This document shows, piece after piece, positions 1 through 5,279 of a DNA stretch of 5,614 nucleotides (position 1 is its first letter; every line of letters begins with the position of its first letter). The notes under the pieces are model-generated. The model saw only the letters and a list, made by a program, of their open reading frames with translations. It was not told the origin of the DNA and ran no database searches. This DNA is from Deltaproteobacteria bacterium RIFOXYD12_FULL_50_9 (lineage in GTDB: Bacteria; Desulfobacterota; Desulfobulbia; Desulfobulbales; CALZHT01): positions 11,348 through 16,961 of the forward strand of contig MGTA01000136.1 in NCBI GenBank assembly GCA_001799225.1. The letters are read 5' to 3'. A program made the position numbers and the translations under genes.

Positions 1-1
1 C

Positions 2-448
2 GCATTTTGTAACGCTCGTGCATACATTGGCACACTCTTCTGCGTGATCGCCCCGGAAGCGCAGGCCGTTGTCGAGAACTTACTCGGTCGATACTTTGGC
101 AAACCGTTAGCACTTGCACTTTGGCATGTGCAGAACGATGTGTATCAAGATTCGATACGAAGACCTTATTTATTAGTTGGAACGCACTTTCAGCGATTAA
201 GAACAACTAGACAAGATACACCAAAGTACTTGCTCGGGCGTCTTTCCCAATCACACCGGCATTGGGCGAAACGTGCGGCCCAATTTGACTCTTCGGACGG
301 CTCAGATGGGCTTATTCTTAACGACTACGTGAGATTCCTGAATATCGAGATAGAGGGGCTCCGCCGTCATTTCTATTCTGGGTCATCTGGAGTTGGACCA
401 AAGCCAACTGTAACAAAAGAAAACCGGAGGGGGACGCTGGCAAGTTAA
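2..448 (+). CDS. C-terminal part of a probable CHAT-domain (caspase-like) protein, 5' end outside window
   Basis: The frame is open from the first bases, so this is the end of a longer gene. A GTG at 44 is only an internal Val codon: the residues before it (ARAYIGTLF) already fit the family. From memory, residues ~5-67 (numbered from base 2) match the closing part of CHAT domains: the ARAYIGTLF strand, a helix over EAQAVVENLLGRYFGKPLA, an AL..VQN..Y helix, then RRPYLLVGTHFQRLR, like the usual closing 'p..fvlvG' strand. CHAT proteins are caspase-fold cysteine peptidases, often effectors of signalling or defence modules. The catalytic His and Cys would lie upstream and cannot be checked. After the domain come about 70 residues with two likely amphipathic helices (LLGRLSQSHRHWAKRA and NDYVRFLNIEIEGLRRHF). 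The last six residues, RGTLAS, are encoded by DNA that looks like the edge of a repeat element, so the natural C-terminus may have been replaced. Caspase-like peptidase C14 is an alternative. Confidence 0.55.
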   Translation, partial: AFCNARAYIGTLFCVIAPEAQAVVENLLGRYFGKPLALALWHVQNDVYQDSIRRPYLLVGTHFQRLRTTRQDTPKYLLGRLSQSHRHWAKRAAQFDSSDGSDGLILNDYVRFLNIEIEGLRRHFYSGSSGVGPKPTVTKENRRGTLAS

Positions 449-471
449 GCATAGAAAAGAGCATAGAAAAA
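448..471. repeat. 12-bp tandem repeat, two copies
   Basis: AGCATAGAAAAG (448-459) is followed directly by AGCATAGAAAAA (460-471), identical except for the last base. It starts within the TAA stop of the CHAT-like gene and ends where the palindrome begins. Read on the minus strand, the palindrome would be followed by TTTTTCTATGC, so the pair could give a weak terminator for minus-strand transcription, but this is speculative. Confidence 0.7.
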
Positions 472-526
472 GGACGTAGGTGATTTAGTGATTTAAGGCG
501 CTTAAATCACTAAATCACCTACGTCC
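472..526. repeat. Perfect 26-bp palindrome with 3-nt loop
   Basis: Bases 472-497 are exactly complementary to 501-526, around the loop GCG at 498-500. Each arm holds two adjacent copies of the octamer GTGATTTA (480-487 and 488-495; complementary copies TAAATCAC at 503-510 and 511-518), so the unit has four octamers in mirrored orientation. Followed on the + strand by CCTCTGTCCCCC rather than a T-run, so it is not a classical rho-independent terminator in that direction. Perfect pairing over 26 bp implies recent origin or maintained structure. Confidence 0.9.
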
Positions 527-539
527 CCTCTGTCCCCCT

Positions 540-930
540 TGATATTTGGCGACGCATCGACGAAAAATGGGTAGAGGCATGTAATCCATGACCTGTGCGA
601 AAACTAACTTTCCGGCATACATATTTTCTTCCCTCTAGGGTTTTACCTGGAGAGTGCCAGAAAAGATGATTAATTTTCAAGTCGATTATAGTCATTTTTG
701 TTTAATTAATATCATAAAAACAATAAGTTAGTTGTGACGAAAGAATTTGTTAACCGGACACTAGTGGGTGCCTCTATATTTTGCAATCTTTTCGCTGAGA
801 TAAAAAAATACTAAAAACCGCTTAACAAAATGGTGGTGAGGAGAAGCTCGGTTCAGTTTCCTGCACGGTCATTGGCCGCGCCCCTCACCCTTGGCGATGC
901 ATAAGATAATCAAAAAACGAAGGAGCCAAA
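540..930. other. AT-rich intergenic stretch without a convincing gene
   Basis: No reading frame of useful length with a ribosome binding site is seen on either strand. The segment is visibly richer in A+T than its flanks, especially 660-830. TTGCAA (781-786) and TATATT (775-780) resemble promoter elements, but no pair with proper spacing stands out. A short complementary pair, GGTGAGG (835-841) and CCTCACC (883-889), could form a weak hairpin upstream of the lipoprotein gene. The promoter of that gene must lie here if it is transcribed alone, but it cannot be placed with confidence. Confidence 0.5.
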
Positions 931-1389
931 ATGTTTAAAAAAGCTGCTGTAATCATTTTCGCGTCACTACTGTTTGGTGGTTGTGCAACTGTTCCAATGG
1001 AAAGCAGGGAGTTGTCCGACAATGCCAAGGAATTTAATTCTCCTCCTGTAGAGAAAGCCGGGTTGTACATATACCGAGCGGGTGGTCCAGGAACAGCATT
1101 AAAAAAGGATATCTGGGTAGATGACAAATGCATTGGGGAAACTGCCCCTAACATGTTTTTTTATGAAGTAGTCCAAGGCGACCAAGAACATAAAATATCC
1201 ACAGAATCTGAGTTTTCACCAAACAACCTGCTTGTTAAAACTGAAAGTGGCCAAAACTATTTTGTTAAGCAATCCATCAAGATGGGAGTGTTTGTGGGCG
1301 GAGCAAATTTAAGACTTGTCGATGGAAATGAAGGAAAGAAAGCCGTCGCAAAATTAAAATTAGCTAAAAAAGGAACATGCAGTAAATAG
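931..1389 (+). CDS. DUF2846-type outer-membrane lipoprotein
   Basis: A 152-residue protein with a textbook lipoprotein signal: positive start (MFKK), hydrophobic stretch at residues 5-15, and lipobox LFGGC with the lipidated Cys at 18. Ala at +2 (no Asp) predicts sorting to the outer membrane. Mature residues ~42-145 fit my memory of DUF2846: AGLYIYRAGG strand, a DDKCIGE turn, an FFYEV strand, then 'GDQEHKISTESEF', 'GQNYFVKQSIKMG' and 'LRLVD' strands, i.e. a small beta-sandwich. The family has no settled function; members are common single-gene lipoproteins of Gram-negative bacteria. Two further cysteines (67 and 150) could form a disulfide. The start is well set by AAGGAG at 920-925, five bases before the ATG. 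Base use is more A+T-rich than the following operon, so it may have a different history. It is separated from the next gene by a 62-nt hairpin. Confidence 0.8.
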   Translation: MFKKAAVIIFASLLFGGCATVPMESRELSDNAKEFNSPPVEKAGLYIYRAGGPGTALKKDIWVDDKCIGETAPNMFFYEVVQGDQEHKISTESEFSPNNLLVKTESGQNYFVKQSIKMGVFVGGANLRLVDGNEGKKAVAKLKLAKKGTCSK

Positions 1390-1405
1390 CATAAAACGAT
1401 TATCT

Positions 1406-1467
1406 TAACCAGACCGCGTGAACGTTTGCGCCGCTATGCGGCAAAGTTCATTGGCGCGGTCTGGTTA
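1406..1467. repeat. Long imperfect hairpin between lipoprotein and phospholipase-like genes
   Basis: TAACCAGACCGCG (1406-1418) pairs perfectly over 13 bp with CGCGGTCTGGTTA (1455-1467). Inside, TGAAC (1419-1423) pairs with GTTCA (1446-1450), TTTGC (1425-1429) with GCAAA (1441-1445), and a short GC stem closes on the loop TAT (1435-1437). Unpaired bases are G1424, two bases near 1430-1432, and TTGG (1451-1454). No T-run follows on either strand, so a classical intrinsic terminator is not supported. It may act as a 3' RNA-stabilising structure, a rho-related pause site, or be a dispersed palindromic repeat. Confidence 0.75.
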
Positions 1468-1516
1468 GCAAAGCATTCATTATCATCAAGGAGGCAGCAA
1501 CAGGAGGGCAAAAGAA

Positions 1517-2512
1517 ATGAAGCAGGCATGTCATACATGGATAGCACTTCGGGCGCTTGGACTGATTCAAGATGATCCTAAAACCCAGGATCTGGCGCAG
1601 ATTCTCGTACCGTGGGCGAAGCACTCTTATATCGGATGCTGGCTGCCGGATATGCAGAAGTTCAAAAAAGGGCACGGCATCATCGGGAATCACACCTTTA
1701 AAAACGCACCGTACAACGGCGATAACAAGTCCCGCTTTGTTGTGCCGAAACAGAAACTGCTCGACGCTCTTGATCCCAACCTTGCCTTACACGGCTATAT
1801 CAGCTCTAACTCAACTCTCGATGCATCTTGGTGGAAGCAACCATACAAGGCGGAACAGAAGGACGGCGAACACCTGCCGGACTGCCTCTCTTCCTTATTC
1901 GATACTATTGCCGACCTGCTCCTCCTTGGTGATCCCGAACTTGATGCCCTGGTCCCCGGCTCTACAGGTTACGGCGATTACCTTGACCCGACCTGCACCC
2001 TGACCAAAGCACAAGTTTCAACCTTCTTTTTCATAATGTCACACTACATCGCCGACTGCTTCATGCCTTGTCACGCCGATAAACGGAGGCTGGCCGCGTT
2101 CGAGACGGACGGCGTCCACGAAGGTTGGGAGAAACATTGGGAGAAGCTGATTGGCGCCGACTTCAAAAAAACTGCGCTCAAGAGCACGCCGGCAACCTCC
2201 GAGCAGGTTGTCGCCAAGGCAAAGGAGTTGGACACGACCCTCGGCCTGACGTTCATTACGCCGCTGACCTGGCCGGATAATGACAATGACATCTGGGAGA
2301 CGGCAATTTTCTGGTGTCGGGCCTCGTTTGCTTTCTCCTGCAATATCTTCCCAATCGGAAAATACCCATACGACAGCCAAGCCCAACCGCTGTTCAATGA
2401 GCATTTTTCGGATACGGCAAAGTTGTCTGAATACGATCGCATCGTGCTGCAATCGGCCGTATACGCAGTAGCGAGTACGTGGAAACAGATCTGGCGAAAA
2501 TTCAAAGAATAA
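1517..2512 (+). CDS. Zinc-dependent phospholipase C / S1-P1 nuclease-fold protein, no signal peptide
   Basis: A 331-residue, mainly helical protein. The residue pattern matches the trinuclear zinc site of Bacillus-type phospholipase C and S1/P1 nucleases. The hallmark is MSHYIADCFMPCHAD (174-188), giving His176, Asp180 and His186; His201 and Glu205 follow in HEGWE. Upstream are His6, Asp45 (in WLPD) and His59 (in GNHTF). The spacings D45-H59 and H176-D180-H186 equal those remembered for B. cereus PLC (D55-H69; H118-D122-H128), and H201-E205 keeps the H142-E146 spacing. The N-terminal Trp that completes the site in mature secreted enzymes is missing, as is any signal peptide. The start is firm: AGGAGG at 1502-1507 lies 9 bases upstream, and in frame there is no start codon back to the stop at 1466. 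Likely hydrolyses phosphodiesters (phospholipid head groups or nucleic acid); which substrate cannot be told. At 331 residues it is longer than B. cereus PLC (~245 mature). It forms an operon with the amylase downstream. Confidence 0.75.
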   Translation: MKQACHTWIALRALGLIQDDPKTQDLAQILVPWAKHSYIGCWLPDMQKFKKGHGIIGNHTFKNAPYNGDNKSRFVVPKQKLLDALDPNLALHGYISSNSTLDASWWKQPYKAEQKDGEHLPDCLSSLFDTIADLLLLGDPELDALVPGSTGYGDYLDPTCTLTKAQVSTFFFIMSHYIADCFMPCHADKRRLAAFETDGVHEGWEKHWEKLIGADFKKTALKSTPATSEQVVAKAKELDTTLGLTFITPLTWPDNDNDIWETAIFWCRASFAFSCNIFPIGKYPYDSQAQPLFNEHFSDTAKLSEYDRIVLQSAVYAVASTWKQIWRKFKE

Positions 2513-2516
2513 GGAG
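2511..2516 (+). promoter_or_regulatory. Ribosome binding site of the amylase gene, overlapping the upstream stop codon
   Basis: AAGGAG overlaps the last two bases of the TAA (2510-2512) of the phospholipase-like gene and lies seven bases before ATG 2524. This placement selects 2524 as the start over an in-frame ATG at 2479, which lies within the upstream gene, and over ATG 2533. It implies coupled translation of the two genes. Confidence 0.8.
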
Positions 2517-2523
2517 ACCCGCT

Positions 2524-3834
2524 ATGATACTGATGCAAACCTTCTATTGGGACTGCCCTCGGGCCGAGGGACAAGAGGGTAACTGGTGGAACCACCTGCA
2601 AACCAAAATCCCTGCTCTGGCAAAAATCGGGGTCACTAATTTATGGCTGCCTCCGTCGGCCAAGTCAAGCCATGTCGACAGCATGGGTTACGCGCCGTAC
2701 GACTACTATGATCAGGGGGAATTCGACCAGAAGGGCGGGGTCAAAACATGGTTCGGCTCCACCAGCGAGCTGCGGGCCTTGATTCAATCGGCGCATGATC
2801 AGGGGATGATGGTTGTTGCCGATGCCGTGCTGAATCACTGTGACATCGGCGACACCAAAGAACTCAACCCCTTAACCGGCAAGACGCTGATCACGAAATT
2901 CACCCCGAAATCCGGCAAATTCCTGCGTGACTGGAGCTATTTCCACCCTTGCGAATACTCCTCAGCCGACGCCGGCTCCTTTTACGGAGACCTGGAAGGC
3001 TACGATCTCCCGGACCTTTGTCACGACAATCCTTATACCTATCTGGAAATCATGAACTACATCCGTTACCTGAAAGACCGGCAGGCGGGGATCGGCTACG
3101 ACGGCTTCCGTTATGATGCCGTTAAATACTTCGACTCCTGGATCGTCCAGAGTGTCCAGGAGTGGCAGAAGTGTTTCGGCGTGGTCGAGTATTGGGATGG
3201 CAACAAGGAGACGATTAAAAAATATTTCGATTATGTGCGTTGGTCGTGTTCAGCCTTTGATTTCCCGCTTTTCTACGCCTTGCGGGAGATGTGTGACAAC
3301 CCTTCTTTTGATATGCGCCGACTGTGGGGCAGCGGGCTGATCTTTGATGCTCCGATGAATTCCGTCACCTTCTGCGACAACCACGACACTGATCGCAGTC
3401 AGCCCATTGTCCTTGACAAACTGCTCGCCTACGCCTTTATCCTGACCCATGAGGGCGTGCCCTGCATCTTCTGGAAAGACTATTACAACTACGGTCTGGC
3501 ATTAGCCGACAGCGCCAACGGCATAGACCGACTCTGCCGGATTCACCGGGACTATGCCGGCGGCGGCACGACACTGCTGTACAGTGACGATCATCTCTAC
3601 ATTGCCCAGCGCCAGGGATATCAAACCCGGAAGGGTCTGGTAGTGGTGATCAATACAGACCCCAATGCCTGGCGCGAGGCCTGGGTACAGACCCAGTGGC
3701 CGAATACGCCGCTCACCTGTGTTGCCTGGTGGGGACATGATCTGAACAAGCCCAATGACCAGCGCACTAACGGCGGTGGCTGGGCCAGGGTGTATGCGGC
3801 GCCGCGCGGATATGCGGTTTACGTACCCGAATAA
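2524..3834 (+). CDS. Cytoplasmic alpha-amylase, GH13 (Pyrococcus-type, GH13_7-like)
   Basis: A 436-residue GH13 enzyme predicted to hydrolyse alpha-1,4 links in starch, glycogen or maltodextrins. It opens MILMQTFYWD with no signal peptide, then TNLWLPPSAKSS and MGYAPYDYYDQGEFDQKG, as in the archaeal Pyrococcus amylases and bacterial liquefying amylases. The four conserved regions are complete: I, DAVLNH (100-105); II, GFRYDAVK (194-201) with nucleophile Asp198; III, VVEYWD (220-225) with acid/base Glu222; IV, FCDNHDTD (283-290) with Asp288. Calcium ligands expected from the family (Asn104, Asp149, Asp164) are present. Domain C is the last ~85 residues, ending GYAVYVPE; there is no separate starch-binding domain. 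Similarity to the P. furiosus/woesei enzyme, judged from memory, runs through FHP.E, the CHD motif, FDFPL and AYAFILTHEG. The start at 2524 is set by AAGGAG at 2511-2516. Eleven bases separate it from the phospholipase-like gene, so they probably share an mRNA. An intracellular glycogen or maltodextrin role is likely unless exported by another route. Confidence 0.92.
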   Translation: MILMQTFYWDCPRAEGQEGNWWNHLQTKIPALAKIGVTNLWLPPSAKSSHVDSMGYAPYDYYDQGEFDQKGGVKTWFGSTSELRALIQSAHDQGMMVVADAVLNHCDIGDTKELNPLTGKTLITKFTPKSGKFLRDWSYFHPCEYSSADAGSFYGDLEGYDLPDLCHDNPYTYLEIMNYIRYLKDRQAGIGYDGFRYDAVKYFDSWIVQSVQEWQKCFGVVEYWDGNKETIKKYFDYVRWSCSAFDFPLFYALREMCDNPSFDMRRLWGSGLIFDAPMNSVTFCDNHDTDRSQPIVLDKLLAYAFILTHEGVPCIFWKDYYNYGLALADSANGIDRLCRIHRDYAGGGTTLLYSDDHLYIAQRQGYQTRKGLVVVINTDPNAWREAWVQTQWPNTPLTCVAWWGHDLNKPNDQRTNGGGWARVYAAPRGYAVYVPE

Positions 3835-3857
3835 AGGATTCGGCGGTCAGCCATATT

Positions 3858-3866
3858 TGTTATAAT
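3858..3866 (+). promoter_or_regulatory. Candidate extended -10 promoter element
   Basis: TGTTATAAT is a perfect extended -10 (TGnTATAAT). The -35 position for a 17-bp spacer (ATTCGG, 3838-3843) has no match to TTGACA, which extended -10 promoters can tolerate. Transcription would start near 3873, exactly at an ATG, and run antisense into the 3' end of the ATPase gene. Evidence is a sequence match only. Confidence 0.35.
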
Positions 3867-3872
3867 CACCCC

Positions 3873-3962
3873 ATGGAACAGCATCAACCAGCCTTAGCCC
3901 GAGTTGACTTGATCTGGCTGACGCAGGGATGTCAAAGCAATATGGATAAAGGAATGGCATGA
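3873..3962 (+). CDS. Possible leaderless 29-residue ORF or gene remnant
   Basis: ATG to TGA encodes 29 residues including ARVDLIWLTQGCQSN. There is no ribosome binding site, but the TATAAT at 3861-3866 places the expected transcription start on the ATG, as in leaderless mRNAs. It overlaps the 3' end of the convergent ATPase gene by 31 bases. The segment VDLIWLTQG faintly recalls the start of the small subunit of some NiFe hydrogenases, so it could be a truncated 5' gene remnant. Both readings are weak; it may equally be chance. Confidence 0.15.
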   Translation: MEQHQPALARVDLIWLTQGCQSNMDKGMA

Positions 3963-5182
3963 AAAACCAGATCACCTTGTTTGAATGGTAACACCTCGCT
4001 GCCTGTATAAAAAAGAACACCTTGTTCAAAATATCGACCGGCATAGGCAGCCAATTTTGTCAGCCCTTTAAAATCCTGGGGGGTAATGGTTGCCGAGGCC
4101 TTTATCTCGATGCCAATAATCTTTGCATCGTCTTGCTCAAGCACCAGGTCAACTTCATTCTGGCTCTTATCCCGAAAATGGTACAGTCTGACCTCTTCAG
4201 CCGCCCAGGTCATGTGCTTGCAGAACTCCATAAACACGAAACTTTCCAGTAAACCGCCATAAAATTGTGACTGCAGCAACTGCTCTTCCTGCCGCAGTCC
4301 AAGGAGGTGACAGGCCAGCCCTGTATCGACAAATTGGGCTTTGGGCATACCAATGGCTAATCGTTTCGCGGGATTTTTGGCATAGGCAGGCAGGCGCTTG
4401 CTGATAAACATTAAATCCAGGATTTCGATGTAGGCCTTTACCAGCTTGTCATCCAGGCCCAGGTCATTTGATATGCTCGCATACTTCAGCAGGTTGCCGC
4501 TCAACCCGGCTAGGTAAGGCGTCAGTGCCGATAATTTGGAGTGATAATCCCCTCGTGATGCATACAAGATTTCGAAATCCTTATATAACCGCCCTTCGAT
4601 ATACGACTTAAACCAGACTTGCCTGGATCGCTGACTTTTATCCTGCACCTCCGGATAACCACCATTGAGTAACAGGCGGGCGATCTCTTCCCGGTTGAGA
4701 AAAGGGGTCGGCCGGGGTTGAAAGTCACCCTCGATAATATAATCAACCAGATTGAATGATTGCGCCTTGATTTCAGTAATGGACAGCGGATAAAGCTCGA
4801 CTCTGGCCAGGTGTCCGGGCAGGGCTTCCTGGGTTTTTGCCGATCGAAAAATATCTGCCGAGCCGGTGAGTAAAAATTTGCCTTTCTCATCAGGCCTCAG
4901 GGCGTCGGAGGCTTCCTTGATTGCGGGGATCAGGCCTGGCGCATATTGAAACTCGTCTAAAACCAGTTTCTTTTTGCCGAGCGAACGAATGTATCCCTGC
5001 GGGTCGTTTTTTACCGCCGCCAGCACAGACTGATCATCCAGAGTCACGTATTGCATCCCCAGTTGCTTGGCTATCTGTTTTACCAGGGTTGTCTTGCCGG
5101 CTTGTCGCGGCCCGGTAAGGTAAAGAATACGGAAATCAGACAGTAACTCGACGATGATTGGTTCAAGTTTGCGAGGAAACAT
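3932..5182 (-). CDS. AAA ATPase with DUF4143 C-terminal domain
   Basis: A 416-residue, apparently full-length protein of the stand-alone AAA_14/DUF4143 family. Residues ~1-135 are the ATPase core: Walker A GPRQAGKTT (24-32), Walker B KLVLDEFQ (72-79) with Asp76/Glu77, and a sensor-like LLTGSAD (104-110). The linker carries the family's GGYPEV motif (174-179). The DUF4143 half has DTGLACHLLGL (286-296), then a PD-(D/E)XK nuclease-like set: Glu313 in LLESFV, NEVDLVLE (342-349) and IEIKAS (358-363) with Glu359 and Lys361. The set looks intact, so nuclease activity is possible, but the family's role is not firmly established. Members often occur in several copies per genome and in accessory regions. 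The ATG has no strong Shine-Dalgarno sequence upstream (CCGAGATAACTAACGCT precedes it). It is convergent with the amylase gene, and its upstream region has phased repeats that suggest specific control. Confidence 0.9.
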   Translation of the reverse strand: MFPRKLEPIIVELLSDFRILYLTGPRQAGKTTLVKQIAKQLGMQYVTLDDQSVLAAVKNDPQGYIRSLGKKKLVLDEFQYAPGLIPAIKEASDALRPDEKGKFLLTGSADIFRSAKTQEALPGHLARVELYPLSITEIKAQSFNLVDYIIEGDFQPRPTPFLNREEIARLLLNGGYPEVQDKSQRSRQVWFKSYIEGRLYKDFEILYASRGDYHSKLSALTPYLAGLSGNLLKYASISNDLGLDDKLVKAYIEILDLMFISKRLPAYAKNPAKRLAIGMPKAQFVDTGLACHLLGLRQEEQLLQSQFYGGLLESFVFMEFCKHMTWAAEEVRLYHFRDKSQNEVDLVLEQDDAKIIGIEIKASATITPQDFKGLTKLAAYAGRYFEQGVLFYTGSEVLPFKQGDLVFHAIPLSILL

Positions 5183-5215
5183 AGCGTTAGTTATCTCGGT
5201 TGAGGTGGAATTGTT

Positions 5216-5273
5216 CCGAGTTATCTTAATCTATAACCCGAGAAATATAAACAACAAACCCGAGAAATATAAA
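5216..5273. repeat. Three phased CCGAG direct repeats, 22-bp period, upstream of the ATPase gene
   Basis: CCGAG starts at 5216, 5238 and 5260, spaced exactly 22 bp apart. The second and third are part of a perfect 17-bp direct repeat, AACCCGAGAAATATAAA (5235-5251 and 5257-5273); the first continues as CCGAGTTAT and is diverged. Oppositely oriented relatives, CTCGG (5195-5199) and CTCGT (5276-5280), flank the array. A 22-bp step is close to two helical turns, so the copies face the same side of the DNA, as expected for cooperative binding of a regulator. Confidence 0.75.
5230..5257 (-). promoter_or_regulatory. Candidate promoter of the ATPase gene within the repeat array
   Basis: Read on the minus strand, TTGTTG (5257-5252) and TATAGA (5235-5230) are separated by 16 bp, a workable sigma-70-like pair. 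The spacer is formed by one copy of the 17-bp repeat, so a protein bound there would block or alter RNA polymerase binding. Matches are imperfect and the placement is a suggestion. Confidence 0.35.
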
Positions 5274-5279
5274 ACCTCG

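Larger units (their letters stand above)
428..539. repeat. Compact repeat element bounded by 8-bp inverted flanks (possible MITE/REP-like unit)
   Basis: AGGGGGAC at 428-435 is the reverse complement of GTCCCCCT at 532-539. Between them lie a 12-bp tandem duplication (448-471) and a perfect long palindrome (472-526). A second run, GTCCCC at 523-528, is part of the right arm. The nested inverted structure, the G-run/C-run ends and the lack of coding potential fit a small non-autonomous mobile or REP-type element. No transposase is in the window and no target-site duplication was identified, so mobility is inference. Confidence 0.4.

Noticed and set aside
472..526. Rho-independent terminator of the CHAT-like gene
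   Set aside because: The stem is A+T-rich and is followed by C-rich sequence, not a T-run, on the + strand. Only the minus-strand direction has five Ts, and no minus-strand gene is seen nearby.
835..889. Hairpin or riboswitch ahead of the lipoprotein gene
   Set aside because: Only a 7-bp outer stem is seen, with no recognisable riboswitch core or conserved inner pairing.
1403..1470. Integron attC site downstream of the lipoprotein gene (gene-cassette layout)
   Set aside because: The arms TCTTAAC and GTTAGCA resemble core sites, but each breaks the RYYYAAC / GTTRRRY consensus. No matching site frames the 5' side of the gene and no integrase is visible.
2479..2523. Upstream in-frame ATG at 2479 as the amylase start
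   Set aside because: It would add 15 residues overlapping the phospholipase-like gene. The AAGGAG at 2511-2516 and the family's usual beginning at MQ.FYWD support 2524.
2039..2601. Long minus-strand open frames opposite the phospholipase-like and amylase genes
   Set aside because: They lie antisense to two genes with clear motifs, show no family features and have no ribosome binding site of note; they are shadows of the real frames.
3846..3922. Inverted repeat GTCAGCCA / TGGCTGAC as a terminator for the amylase operon
   Set aside because: Only 8 bp with a 61-base loop and no T-run; too weak to call.
4522..4890. 122-residue minus-strand frame inside the ATPase gene
   Set aside because: Overlaps the ATPase in another frame of the same strand, where Walker motifs and DUF4143 motifs clearly identify the true frame.
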